Assembly: GCA_009760855.2 (NCBI GenBank)
Contig: WPIO01000176.1
Location: forward strand, 1-45,000
Origin: Cristatella mucedo
Taxonomy: Eukaryota > Bryozoa > Phylactolaemata > Cristatellidae
Reading direction: 5' to 3'
DNA: 45,000 bases
Shown: positions 17,693-28,409 of the stretch, piece after piece
Numbering within the stretch: position 1 is the first letter of the stretch
Layout: every line of letters starts with the position of its first letter
The notes under the pieces: model-generated
Told to the model about the DNA's origin: nothing
The model's input: only the letters and a program-made list of their open reading frames with translations
Databases searched by the model: none
Translations under genes and position numbers: made by a program

Positions 17693-18164
17693 ACCATGTG
17701 TGGGGCCTCACAGTCTGCAGAACTGATCTGATCAGGTGCTTTTCCATTGTGTAAACTCATATCCGGTTGGGGAAGCTCCTCGAGTCACTTCTTCATCGGC
17801 ATGGCCACTTCTCCGTCGTGAATTTATGTATGGCCAGTGGCGAGACGAATGACGTAAGGAAAGTTGATGAGGCTCCTTACCTGCCAGCTGGCACCATTGA
17901 GATAAGCCGTCGAGATGAGGGCTCACGTGATTTTGTACTGTGGGGTGGCAAAGCGCTTCTGGCCGAAGTGTGCGCTTAGAAGGTGTGGATGAACATTGAA
18001 CAATTGCGGAAGGATTCTTCTACCGTTATTTTCCCACAGAAAAGTACATTATAAGCAGGCCGCTCAGCTAACCAGCCGATCGTCATTGCGGTTTCATTGA
18101 TGCATGTATCTCACCATGCCATCGCGGGTGACTGCCTCGAGTCGAGCCCTCCAACAACTACTAG

Positions 18165-18400
18165 TAACAATTATATTAGTAACACATTTTATATAGCACC
18201 CTCAGAGAACTTAATCTCTTTCTAGGCACTTCACGTTTGCTGCAAAGGAAGCACGATCGAATGGTTAGTGGTAGCTATCTCAGCTACTGCAAGCATAACA
18301 TGTTTAGGGGTGACATGCACCAGGTCAGCATGCAAATATGATTATTAGCAGTATGCACAATGAGCAATACTGAGTAGCAGGTGATTAATACGGCAGCAAG
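18165..18400 (-). mobile_element. 3' fragment of the CR1/L2-type LINE
   Basis: Contains the family 3' end (CCCTCAGAGAACTTAATCTC, TCTAGGCACTTCAC) and the 3' UTR phrase GGGGTGACATGCAC...TCAGCATGCAAAT, shared with the copies at 19.2 kb and 30.4 kb. Non-coding here. Confidence 0.7.
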
Positions 18401-18737
18401 TACATCTGGATAAACAGTAGTCCGATTCAAAGAATACTGAAGAACGATGCGTCATCTCTTCCAAGCCAGTACCTGATCTCATAGTATCAGAAGGCCAGCG
18501 AGGGCAATTGAAAGGCAACGAGAATCTGATGTCAATTCAATTACAGAATAACTTTGCCAGAAGTCAGCTAGAGCAACAACAGTTTTCCAGCTACATATTA
18601 ACAGTGAAAGTACAAACCAAGGGAATAGTCACTCTGGACGAGCCTACACACGTCTGGCGTTCGATGGCTGAAATACATCTATGTATCCGTACGTATCCAC
18701 AGGTTACATAAGCCATGCTCTCAATGAGTGTCACTGC

Positions 18738-18905
18738 TTCTAGCTGATTTAACAGCCTCGTCTTTATAGCGACGGAAGAGCCTTTACGGCTATCACCACC
18801 GCTTGCTGCGGCGATGAAGGATCGCTCACCGTAAGATTCGAACCCACAACATCGGGACCGAGGTCGTGAAAAGCAAGCCCCTTACCTAGTGAGCCATCAT
18901 GGCTC
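18738..18905 (-). mobile_element. tRNA-derived SINE
   Basis: On the minus strand it has a tRNA-like head with a B-box (GGGTTCGAATC) and an A-box-like start (CTCACTAGGTAAGG). A body with GGCGATCCTTC..CCGC follows, then the family end (GGCTGTTAAATCAGCTAG). Three other minus-strand copies in the window share the body and tail. Not a functional tRNA: no intact cloverleaf is formed. Confidence 0.75.
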
Positions 18906-19408
18906 ACCGCTTCGTCACTGTTTCCTGCCTTCTGAAAGCTCTGTGACGAAGAAGCAGTAGCGTGGGCTAAAATAATAATGTGCCTTACAGCTGAAATGAT
19001 GCACCCAAAGTGTGGCCAGCCATGCTGAGATTCACATCATGCGATGTTCCTGTTGGATATCTTGAGCCAATATATCGCTATACGGTGGTAGCTCTGTACA
19101 AAGCCATAGCTCCGGAGGGGCCAGACCCAGGAGCCTGACGAACAATAATAATATTAATAATAATAATGCTCTTGATAAAGCGCCCTCAGAGAACTTAATT
19201 TCTCTCTCTAGGCGCTTTATATTTGCTGCAAAGGGAAATGCAATTGAATGGTAAGTAAAATCATGCTTGATAAACAAACAAAATGAATTACATGGTTAGG
19301 GGTGACATGCACAGGGTCAGCATGCAAATGTGGTTATTGGCAGCATGCACAGTGTCAGCACGCATAAGCACATCAAGGACGAATCACAGGGACCCACTAA
19401 ATGCTGTC

Positions 19409-20719
19409 CTAAATAGGTGTTTTTAAGTTCATTTTTAAGACATCACCAAGAGGGGGAGTATAAACCGTGAAAAGAACCGGACCTAGCACGGAGCCCTGAG
19501 GTTCGCCAAATTTCAGAGGTACTTCAGATGATCTTTGTTCATTCACGTCAATACTCTGGAGTATCCCACTGAGATAGGACCTGAACCATTGCAGAGCAGT
19601 GCCAGTGATGCCCAGGCGAGATGAGAGGTGCTCTAGAAGAACTTGGTGATCGATGGTTTCTGAAGCTGCCGAAAGATCGAGCAAAACAAGCAGAGACACT
19701 CTACCCATGTCTGCATTCCTAAGTAGGTCGTTGTACACCCTAAGCAATGCTGACTCTGTGGAGTTCTTTTTAAATGTGGTCAGGTCAGGGGATGTTCTGA
19801 CGCAGGTCGAGAGGGAGAACCAGGCTTTGGGAGCATACGAACTAAATGCACGGTCTCCAAAGGATGTGAGGTTTTGACAGGGTATTTGTAGACTGTTGGA
19901 TTCCGAAAAGCGGGTGGTGCGATGCTTGGCCTGATGGGGAAGTATATCTGAGAGATATGCTGGAGCCAAAGAATGAAGTGACCTAAAAGTGAGCGACAAA
20001 ACCTTGAAGTCAATCCGTTGCTTGACTGGTAGCCAGTGCAGGTCGGCGAGAAGTGGTGTAATGTGGCAACTGCGACGCTCACGACAGACAAGCCTAGCTG
20101 CAGAGTTTTGCACCAGCTGCAATCGCCTGATCGCACATGCTGGTAGGCCAGTAAGCAGTGAGTTGCAGAAGTCGAGACGAGATGTCACGAATGCATGGGC
20201 CAACTTGGACTTAGTATCCTTATCTAAACAAGCCCGAATTTTAGCAATATTATGAAGCTGGAAATTGGCAGATTTGACCGAAGAGCTGATATGGTCGTTT
20301 AACGAGAGGTCGCTTTGAAATATGACACCTAGATTTCGAGCTGATTCGACAGGAGATATGCTGGCAGAGCCAATTTTGAGTGTCAGCCTTTCCAATTTGT
20401 GAATCACACTGGGTTTGCCCATAACTAGTAAGTTAGTTTTGTCATCGTTTAGTTTTAGAAAATTCGCTGCCATCCATGTGCGGATGTCATTAATGCATGC
20501 AGCAAGTGAGTTTAGAGAATTTGTGGTGCTCGAAGGCTGGGAGGGATCAAAGCAAAGGTACAACTGAGTGTCATCCGCATAGAAGTGAAAGCCTAGATTG
20601 TGCTTGGCAATCACATTAGCAAGAGGCAGAGTATAAACCGTGAAAAGAACCGGACCTAGCACTGAGCCCTGAGGTACTCCATATTTCAGAGGTACTTCAG
20701 ATGATCTTTGTCCATTCAC
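19409..20719 (-). pseudogene. LINE reverse transcriptase, core and C-terminus plus duplicated RT segment
   Basis: 436 codons open. In order: GVPQGSVLGPVLF (RT motif), FHFYADDTQLYL with the catalytic YADD, LNDDKTNLLVMGK, LGVIFQSDLSLNDHI, TSRLDFCNSLLTGLP, LHWLPVKQRIDFKVL and FGDRAFSSYAPKAW. These are the usual thumb and C-terminal features of CR1/L2-clade ORF2. The final ~115 residues (from TESALLRVYNDLL) do not belong there. They repeat the RT region normally upstream of the YADD block, including a second QGSVLGPVLFTVYT. The chimera arises from the ~1.17-kb-spaced direct duplication. Confidence 0.85.
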
Positions 20720-20962
20720 GTCAATACTCTGGAGTCTCCCACTGAGATAGGACCTGAACCACTGCAGAGCAGTGCCAGTGATGCCCAGGCGAGATGAGAG
20801 GCGCTCTAGAAGAACTTTGAGATCGATGGTATCAAAAGCTGCCGAAAGATCAAAACAAGCAGAGACACTCTACCCATGTATGCATTCCTAAGTAGGTCGT
20901 TGTATACCCTAAGCAATGCTGACTCTGTGGAGTGATTAGCTCTAAAGCCGGACTGGAACTTA

Positions 20963-21541
20963 CTAGCAAGGTGTGAGGTTTCGATATGAGTTCAGCTGGT
21001 CCACCACGACCCGTTCCAGTGTCTTTGATAGGAATGGTAGAAGGGAGACTGGGTGGTAGTTGCTCAAGTTCTCTTGGTCTAGTGTCACTTTCTTGAGAAG
21101 TGACCTGACTACAGCTTTTTTGAAAGGTGCTGGGACATGACCTGAGGCTAATGACATATTAATTATGTTAGTTATGCATAGCAGCAGCAGATGAATGCAA
21201 CGTAGGAGCAGGACAGTGGGAATAGGGTCCAGAGGATTTGTCTTCTTTGATTGAGATACGAACTTTAGGACTAGATCACTAGTGACCTGCTTAAATGCAG
21301 ACATTGAGGTGCAGCCAGGAACCGAGGAACAGCATTCTAGTGGGGAGGTTGTCATCGCAGGGATGGATTCTAGTGGGGAGGTTGTCATCGCAGGGATGGA
21401 TTCCCTGATATTGTCTATCTTCTGCACAAAGAATCGAGAGAAGCGATCGGCTAGATCATCACAAGGATCATCAGGTATGGAGCTAATCTGGGAACGGTTG
21501 AGATGGTTTATTGTCGACATCAGCATTTTTGGATTGTGCAT
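20963..21541 (-). pseudogene. LINE reverse transcriptase, N-terminal fingers part
   Basis: Contains KKTNPLDPIPTVLL, AVVRSLLKKVTLDQENLSNY, and HPVSLLPFLSKTLERVVVDQ, the opening motifs of CR1/L2-type RT. A 33-bp tandem duplication (21335-21400) doubles the 11-residue unit SIPAMTTSPLE in the linker. Between 20963 and 20719 the frame is broken: coding similarity persists but a shift lies near 20850. Confidence 0.8.
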
Positions 21542-21695
21542 CTGTGATTCAACAATGTTTCTATAGAAGCTAGACTTGGCCTTTGCTAGGATCGATTGGT
21601 ACGACCTACAGTAGTCTTCATATGCTTGCCGATGGACAGTTAGTCCGGATCTTTTGTATGCTTTTTCAAGCTTTCGTTTAGTAGACCTGTCTAGT

Positions 21696-22268
21696 TTAAT
21701 GTATGTGGTAAACCATAGGCCGTCTGAGCGGGGGGGGGGGGGGGCGAACAGTGCGCTTTGTCAGAGGTGCAAAGTCGTCGAGCGTGTCAGCAAGTGTCGT
21801 GTTGTAGCTATCTACCAATGATGACAGATCGGAGGGAGGACTGAGCAACTGAGGTGAAGCAGATATTCTCGCACGGTCAGCATCGATGTCAAGGGTCTTG
21901 AGGTTTCGCGATTCACAGGTTATTTTAGAGGATGTGGGCACACACTGTAGATTGAATGAGATCTGCATGTGGTCAGATAAGCATGATTTGGTAATAATTG
22001 GTGATGACAAAGTGCAGTTGTATGAGAAAATCTGGTCGAGTGTGTGACCCTTGATGTGGGTAGGGCCATGCACATGAGCCACAAGAGACAATGAGTCAGG
22101 CAATGCACGAAATTCGGTGCTGAAAGCGTCAGATAAGTTATCAAAGTGAACGTTGAAATCACCCATTACGAGGAAGGATTGATTTCTTGCACACAGAATC
22201 GAAATGAGATCAGAGAAATCTGAGATAAAGGAGGATTTGGTACCTGGTGAGCGATAGACTACTGCCAC
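21696..22268 (-). pseudogene. LINE apurinic-type endonuclease, C-terminal half
   Basis: Has VVYRSPG, FLVMGDFNVHFD, HTLDQIFS and LSDHMQISF, the GDFN, LD and SDH motifs of the APE endonuclease domain of non-LTR retrotransposons. The first half of the domain is missing (5' truncation). A run of 15 Gs (21730-21744) sits near its end and produces a Pro stretch. Confidence 0.8.
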
Positions 22269-22270
22269 TA

Positions 22271-24249
22271 TCGGTAGCTTGTTCGATTACTAGTATGTTC
22301 GATTACTAGTATTCGATTACTAGATTGTATCGATTGCTAGTCGTGGTAGTCCCAGTTAATTTAACGTGCAAATGTATCGAACTGGCTTTGCAATATTGAA
22401 CACATAGGTCTTGTTTGCTTATGTTCAGGTCAAGGCAGCCATGTAGTCTTGTTCACTTTCGCTCGAGGAAAAGTCGTCTGCTTGTAGTGCTGCTTCGTAA
22501 CCATTTTGGCCATGTCCTGTTTTTGGCCGGCCGGCCCTGGAGTAGCTAGTGAGTAGCTTTTCGGTTCTGCTGAAATTTATTAGCAGGGGCTCACTAGGCA
22601 ATGTACCAACTCCACGTCGGTTAGACAGAACGGCTGGCAAGACCTACGGCCTATATACAAAAGCCTAGGTGTAAAGCTCTCGGTCAAGTACTGAGAGTGA
22701 CGGCAGGCAAATCACGCCCATGCAGTGTTCTGAGTCAAGCAGAAATGTGGGCAACAAAAAAACTCATACGCAAGAATTCACACGCAAAGCAAAGCAGCTT
22801 TGGCTTTGTCCACTGGAGTAGGTCGAAGCCCGGCGGGCGGTCTGAGCAGAAGACATATTTTGGGCACGACTATAAAATATCTTTGTGGAGGATATGGCAC
22901 ACATCAGCATAGAAAATGGCATGATATCGACAGATTAAATGGCACATACAAGTAATAATAATAATTTGATCTCTGAATGTTTTTTAATAGTCGTCTCGCC
23001 ATTCAGTGCTCCAAATTAAAATCTGCTGGCGATCTCGCCTACAGTTCGTGCTCATGCAGAGCCTGGGGCTTGCTTTCAGCTTCTGTCACAGCCTGCAATG
23101 TCTTTGGTTGATTTAAGTCTGAGCTAAAGCCTCACCTGCTCGGTTCAGCCGTCTGTGGTGTCCCAGCAATACCACGGGGACCTACTAATCGGTGGCCCTG
23201 AGTGTCTTTTCGCATGCACTGGTATGCTTGTCTAAGCATGATTCCTGTGCGTTTTGACAAGCTTGTCTAAGCATGGTGTAGGACTTATCATTTACAGGTG
23301 GTTTTTGTTGCTCTTGCAAGACTTGAAAAGTGCCTTGATTTAAATCAAAAGAAATAATAATACTTGGACACACGTCGGTCTCACCTCCAGATTACGTTGC
23401 AACCGATGGCAGTGGAAAAAGCAACAGAAGCCGACAGCTGCAGCCGTTCTATTCTCCTTGACCAGGGTAGATACCACGATGTACAACAAGTGCATCAAGC
23501 CTGCTGTACGAAGCTCTGACAAGAGTGCCCAGCTGATCCAGAAATGCAAGCAAATCAAAATCGAAGCTTTAAATAAAAACACTCGCAGCAGCTGCGACTG
23601 TGCAGAGTCGCCATTCAAGTCAATCAATATATAAAATTATAGGACATCACAACAGCCCTGAAGCACGATGTTTTCTCTTCGTAAAAAGCAGATAAATACG
23701 CACACATTTCGCTTTCACGTACTTAAGGAGCGTAATTTTTGAGCTCGCGGCTGCGTCGCACTAGTTTACGAATGGCCGTGGCACTGTGGCAGCACAGTCG
23801 ACCCCTGGTGGCCACAAGGGCGACACTAATACAAGACGTCGCAGAACTGAGGAGCTGGTGGCTGGCGGCCGCCGTGAGCATTTGATGTAGTGGAGAGCGC
23901 CGGCACCGGTCTGCGGCCTGCTATATACATATATATATATATATATATATGTATAGAGAGAGAGAGAGCTCGGCAGAGGAAAAGCTGAGCTGCCTGAGCA
24001 TGCCTAGCGGATCCGGCGTTACGTCATACTGAGTCATCTTTGATGTTTTTGCAAACGACGAAATGACGAGAGGCAGGCGCCCGTGGGTGGCGGCACGCTC
24101 GCTCGCCGTTGTCGACGACGACGAAGAGGAGGCGGAGCTCGGACCGATTTGCATCTACGATGCCTTGTCGGTGCCAATCGGTGTTGCCGGGCAACACTTG
24201 GCATCGCCCAGCCCCCAGGCGCCCTACCGCCCTTACGTCAGCGAGCCCG
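22271..24249. other. Non-coding stretch downstream of MED25, no gene seen
   Basis: Short direct repeats of GATTACTAGTA at 22285-22345, an imperfect (TA)n at 23926-23953, and no ORF with recognisable content. The 3' UTR of the MED25-like gene should start at 24249 and run down (minus strand); I see no clear poly(A) signal. Confidence 0.5.
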
Positions 24250-24552
24250 TCAGGAAAAAAGGCTAGTCAGATCGTCGAGCGTATTGAGGCTGCTGTTGCT
24301 ACTGCTCTGCGCTGCTGCGGCCAGTTGCTGCTGCAACGCCATCTGCTGCTGGCCGGGCTGCAGTAGGCCCACGGCTGCTGCTGCTGCTGCGGCACCGGCA
24401 CCCATGCTCTGCTGAGGCAGCTGCTGCCCAGATGCTGCAGACTGCTGCTGCTGCAGCAGCAGCTGCTGCCCCACGGCAGCCGGAAGACCGACGGTGCCGA
24501 GCTGAGCCTGCAGCAAAGGCGTCTGACCGAGGTTTTGCTGCTGCTGTTGCTG
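24250..24552 (-). CDS. MED25: MED25-like, terminal coding exon (Gln-rich C-terminus)
   Basis: The acceptor CGTCTCTTGCAG precedes a frame that starts with a Gln run (CAG/CAA), continues NLGQTPLLQAQLGTVGLPAA, a QQLLLQQQQ block and an Ala run, and ends SSSNSSLNTLDDLTSLFS then TGA. The short acidic/hydrophobic end is in keeping with the acidic C-terminus of animal MED25. It joins the exon at 24733-24821 in phase 0. 101 codons including the stop. Confidence 0.75.
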   Translation of the reverse strand, partial: QQQQQQNLGQTPLLQAQLGTVGLPAAVGQQLLLQQQQSAASGQQLPQQSMGAGAAAAAAAVGLLQPGQQQMALQQQLAAAAQSSSNSSLNTLDDLTSLFS

Positions 24553-24732
24553 CTGCAAGAGACGAAACATCCGTGGCGTCGGCAGAAGCTGTGCGCGCGG
24601 CTCATAGAGGGTCAATCGCCAAGTCGAGACAATCGTCGCTTACTCAGCGACGCGGGCACGAGCGCTCCAGCCGAAAGTAAGAGAGGCCGCGCCCAGCCCA
24701 GCCGGGGCACAGCAGGGCCGCCGCCCGCTCAC

Positions 24733-24821
24733 CTGCAGCATCTGTCGCAGCTGGTCGCTCTGTGTCGAAGGCTGCTGCGGCGCCAGCACCTGGCGGATGC
24801 CGACGGCGTGCGAGTGTTGGC
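24733..24821 (-). CDS. MED25: MED25-like exon
   Basis: 89 bases bounded by CTGCAG| and |GTGAGC. Read with two bases completing a codon from the previous exon it gives HSHAVGIRQVLAPQQPSTQS followed by DQLRQMLQ, and ends in phase 0. No conserved domain; part of the Gln-rich C-terminal region. Confidence 0.7.
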
Positions 24822-25395
24822 CTGCAGAACGCACGACGGGGACGGGACATTACAGAGATGTGATACTTTAATGGGGACACTTGATATTTGCGATATGGAA
24901 ATGAGAACCAGGACGGCAGTACAGTGTGCGCACGCACACTCGTGGAGGCAACGAGGCATCGGCTGCCACGGCACTTGCTAGTGCCTGTAGCACGGGAGTG
25001 AGCAGGCAAACCCGCTTCACTCCGAACTACCGCCACCCGTCACCACCACAGTATCGGCTGGCGCTAACGAGCGAGAGCAGTGTTTGGGCATCCCCAGTCG
25101 CAAAGGTCCTACCCGGTCAACGAGAGTAAGCCTGGGCTTGGAGCGCTAGTTCGTGCATATCGTGCATGCGTAGCGAAGCAGAGAAGCGAGGAAGGCTCTC
25201 GATTCTGCTGCTGCTGCTTCTGCAAAGACTTTATGACCCGGGTGGTCTGTTCGAATCGTGCAGCAGGCTATATTGCGATCCTCTAACTCGACCTCGATGC
25301 GAGTGGAGGAGAGAGCCACTAAGGGCTCTTCTGCCGCGATAAAAAACAAGGCTGCCACTCTATCGGCCGGCCTTGGCTTTACAGCGTGCACTTAC

Positions 25396-25471
25396 CGAGC
25401 ATGCGCTGCTGGTATTGAAACTCCATCGCCGTGGACTTGTCCAGCTGCTGCCTCAGTGACTGTATTTTCTG
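25396..25471 (-). CDS. MED25: MED25-like exon with short helix
   Basis: 76 bases between TTCCCCATTGCAG| and |GTAAGT. It encodes QKIQSLRQQLDKSTAMEFQY then QQRML, a likely helix, and leaves one base over (phase 1), which the next exon completes. Clean splice signals and matching phases on both sides support it. Confidence 0.75.
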
Positions 25472-26055
25472 CTGCAATGGGGAACAGCGCGGACCGCGTG
25501 CCAAAAGCGCTTGCCGATTGCGTGCGCGACGTCTCGAGGCATCAGCTCCGACTCTCCCAACTGATCCTGGGGGGGCACCGATTGCAGGGCCATCGATCGC
25601 AAGGGGGCCAACGATCGCGAGGGGGCTACCGGTCGCGGGGAGGGGGGGGGGGCTCGGAGCTCACTCACCAGGTTCGCTTGTCGTTCAGCAGCGATCAAGT
25701 GCACCTTCAGCAGCAGAAAGCAAGCCGGTCAGCAACAATCGAGCACCAAGAGGCAACAAGAGGCAACAGCGGGGCGGGCTCAGTGGGCTGTGGCAGCGGT
25801 GGCTGCTGCTGCCTGCATGTATGCACGCGTGCAGGGCCGCACACGCGAGCACGACTCTGGCGTGAGGAGCACCAGTTCAAACGGGTGGCCACAGCCACAT
25901 TTATCTCAGGCAACGAACGCCCTCGAAACGAGCAGCCGCCATGACGGCACTTTCGCACTGGTACACAAGGTCGGTCATCCGAGGGTCTGCCTCGAGCGAT
26001 CAGCGCTCGATTGCTTACCCCGCACTTGTTGGTAGGCCGTGAGATAGACAATAGG

Positions 26056-26122
26056 TTACAGCACACACACACACACGCACGCACGCGCACACACGCACGC
26101 ACGCGCACACACACACACACAC
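26056..26122. repeat. Imperfect (CA)n/(CG) microsatellite in MED25 intron
   Basis: Alternating purine-pyrimidine CACACA/CGCACGCA tract of ~65 bases; Z-DNA-prone composition. Confidence 0.9.
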
Positions 26123-26191
26123 GGGAGCAGCAGCCAGCAACGCTCGGAGCAAATGCGCTGGAGAGCAACGTGAGCCGCCATGTAAACCCAC

Positions 26192-26698
26192 CTGTGGAGC
26201 TTGCTGTGGAGCTTGCTGCAATTGCTGCTGCTGCGGCTGCAATTGCTGCTGCTGCTGCTGCAATTGCTGCTGCTGCTGCTGCAATTGCTGCTGCGGCTGC
26301 AATTGCTGCTGCTGCTGCAATTGCTGCTGCGGCTGCAATTGCTGCTGCTGCAATTGCTGATGCTGCAATTGCTGCTGCTGTGGCAGCCCGGCAGCACTGC
26401 CGTTAGAGAAAGCCACAAGCGTGGGCTGCTGTGGCTGCTGCGTCGGAGGTTGCTGCGCGTGCATCATTCCTGAAGGCTGCTGCTGCTGAAGCTGTGGCTG
26501 CTGAAGGAGCTGCTGGTGGATTTGCAGCATCCCTGGTTGCTGCTGCAGTTGGAGCTGCTGATGCAACTGCTGCTGCTGCTGCTGCTGGACCAGAGCACTG
26601 CCGGGCTGCACAGAGCCCAGGGGTTTCATCCCCATGCTAGGCTGCATGGCCGCACCAAGCGGTGGCGGTTGAGGTTGCTGCTGCTGCATACCTCGTAG
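26192..26698 (-). CDS. MED25: MED25-like Gln-rich exon
   Basis: 169 codons between TCTTCTGCCCTGCAG| and |GTGGGT, phase 0 on both sides. It starts LRGMQQQQPQPPPLG, directly after the ACID-domain exon, and then becomes a long Gln tract broken by Leu and Pro, encoded mostly by CAG with some CAA. The plus-strand and other-frame ORFs over it (Leu, Ala or Cys runs) are shadows of the triplet repeat. Confidence 0.75.
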
Positions 26699-27714
26699 CT
26701 GCAGGGCAGAAGAGAGACAGAGGGAGAGAGCATAAGATCGACAGTCATCCGAAGCAGCATGCACTCAGAGCACAACACCGGAGAAAGCACCACCTTGCTC
26801 GATCCAGCTTAGACCACTGCAAAAAGGTAAAAAAAAAACAAAAACAAGCACACAACTCATTATCAACATTCTAACACGGTTGCGCTACTCAAACATAAGC
26901 AAATTGCCACGGTGTGGGCAAGGGCCATCCCACACAATGCAGTGCGCATGCGTACCAGTCGGATAACACATCCTTTGCTAGTTAAGAAAGAAATATGTAT
27001 AGCTGGCCGCTTAGACGGACGTTGGTGGGGGGCCCAGATGAAACTGTGAGCTACAAGGCTTGAGCGCAGCTAACAAACATATAAAATCATATCCGTGGAA
27101 GCAATAGGTCTCGTAACTTCCTAAATGCAGAGCACTAGTCAATGCTATGCATTTCCAACACTAGCTCTTATTTTCCAATCAATATATCGATGCTGCAAGT
27201 TTGGACTGTTATACTAGCTTGTGTAATTCGTCGTTAGGCTTTTAGGTAATAGATAGAGGCTACAAGTTGCTGACTTGCACCGACGGGCCTCTGACTAACA
27301 ACCCAATCGCTGTACATTGTCAATCCACACAGTCGATCCTGCTATCATCAGAATTCGTGACCGGGACTTAGCTTTGCTGTTTTGCAGTGTTGCATAATAC
27401 AGCCCTACTGGGTGTGACAACGGTTATCTCGTGTACGTGCAATCCCGACCAGATGTTAATGAGCCGAATGGCTAGCAGTACATACTCAGGAAATTAATTT
27501 CAGCATTACAATGATAGAGCTCGAATAAGTGACAGGTCCTAAGCAGACAGGTACATTTTCCAAGCTCACGGTTTAACAGCTACCTGACGGCAACAGATAT
27601 GATCTTGAAGACTATTTTTTGCCCAAGCTTCTGAATAGACAACATTTTCTAAACTCTCGGTTTAACAACCAATATTAGCCAAATAAGAACAATAGCACTA
27701 ACAAATAAAGCACT

Positions 27715-27850
27715 TGCATAGCGCCCTTAACAGAACTAAATCTTTTTCCATACATTTTACGAATGCTCGAATGGAAGCATTATAAATAATTAGTTATAAT
27801 ATGCACAGCTTCAGCATGCATAAGCACACCAAGAATAAAAATACGAGCTG
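27715..27850 (-). mobile_element. Degenerate 3' fragment of the CR1/L2-type LINE
   Basis: Has the family end (AGCACTTGCATAGCGCCCTT, ACTAAATCTTTTTCC) and the GCATGCATAAGCACACCAAG phrase of the 3' UTR. Heavily mutated. The rest of 26700-28027 is intron with nothing recognisable. Confidence 0.55.
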
Positions 27851-28027
27851 AGCAAAAGCTGTGAAGAAAAGTGGCTTTTTGCTTATGTCAAGTCAAGGGT
27901 GTCATGGCGTCAGGCTTCATCAATGTATCTCTATTTACAAGCAGCTGTTAAGCACATAGAGAATGGAACATATCCATTCAAAAACCATAAGCTTCTTGCC
28001 ACCAAAGGCTTGATATAGTAATACTAC

Positions 28028-28172
28028 TAGCTGATTTAACAACCTCTTTTGTATAGCGACAGAAGAGCCTTTACGGCTATCTCCACTGCTTGCAGGGGCG
28101 ATAAAGAATCGCCCAGTGCAGGATTAGAACCCACGACCTCGGTGGTGAAAAGCAACCCCTTCACCTAGACAT
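28028..28172 (-). mobile_element. tRNA-derived SINE
   Basis: Same family as at 18738: tail AGCTGATTTAACAACCTCTT, body with TAGCGACAGAAGAGCC, and the B-box region (GGATTAGAACCCACGACCTC on the plus strand). Lies in a MED25 intron. Confidence 0.75.
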
Positions 28173-28235
28173 AACTTGGTCAAAAAACAACACTGCCATG
28201 ACAAACCAAGTGATCACACGTCAATGACTCGGTAC

Positions 28236-28409
28236 CTTCTCTTTTTTATAGTTGTTGACAGCCGAGCGCAGCTCCAGCAAGAAGCCGGCTTGATTGTGGG
28301 GAACAAGCCCAATCAGCTGAGGCGTCATGCTTGGTGCCTCAGCCTTTCGAAAGAGGATCACCATTATTCTGTACTCCAGCTGAGAGTCGTTCAAGCTGAT
28401 GCACGCTGC
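28236..28409 (-). CDS. MED25: MED25-like exon: C-terminal half of the ACID/PTOV domain
   Basis: 58 codons between CTCCTCGTGCAG| and |GTACCG, phase 0 at both ends. It reads AACISLNDSQLEYRIMVILF, then LIGLVPHNQAGFLLELRSAV and NNYKKEK. The pattern IGL(V/I)P..Q.GF....R..(I/V).N(H/Y)K is diagnostic of the MED25/PTOV1 activator-interacting (ACID) domain, which binds transactivators such as VP16. This exon, with the next one upstream, is the firmest basis for the gene's identity. Confidence 0.8.

Larger units (their letters stand above)
19140..22270 (-). mobile_element. 5'-truncated CR1/L2-type non-LTR retrotransposon with internal duplication
   Basis: Minus strand. Endonuclease fragment (22268-21696), reverse transcriptase N-terminal part (21541-20963), RT core and C-terminal part (20719-19409), then a ~250-base 3' UTR ending in an (ATT)n tail at ~19140. 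The 5' end is lost near 22270, where short repeats of GTTCGATTACTAGTA begin. A ~315-base RT segment is present twice (20621-20934 and 19451-19765). Confidence 0.85.

Noticed and set aside
18738-18905. tRNA gene
   Set aside because: The B-box is clear but the cloverleaf is incomplete, and the same sequence with a shared body recurs at 28028, 39480 and 41288: a SINE family.
24083-24680. Arg-, Ala- and Leu-rich ORFs on the plus strand over the MED25 exons
   Set aside because: They are shadows of CAG repeats in other frames.
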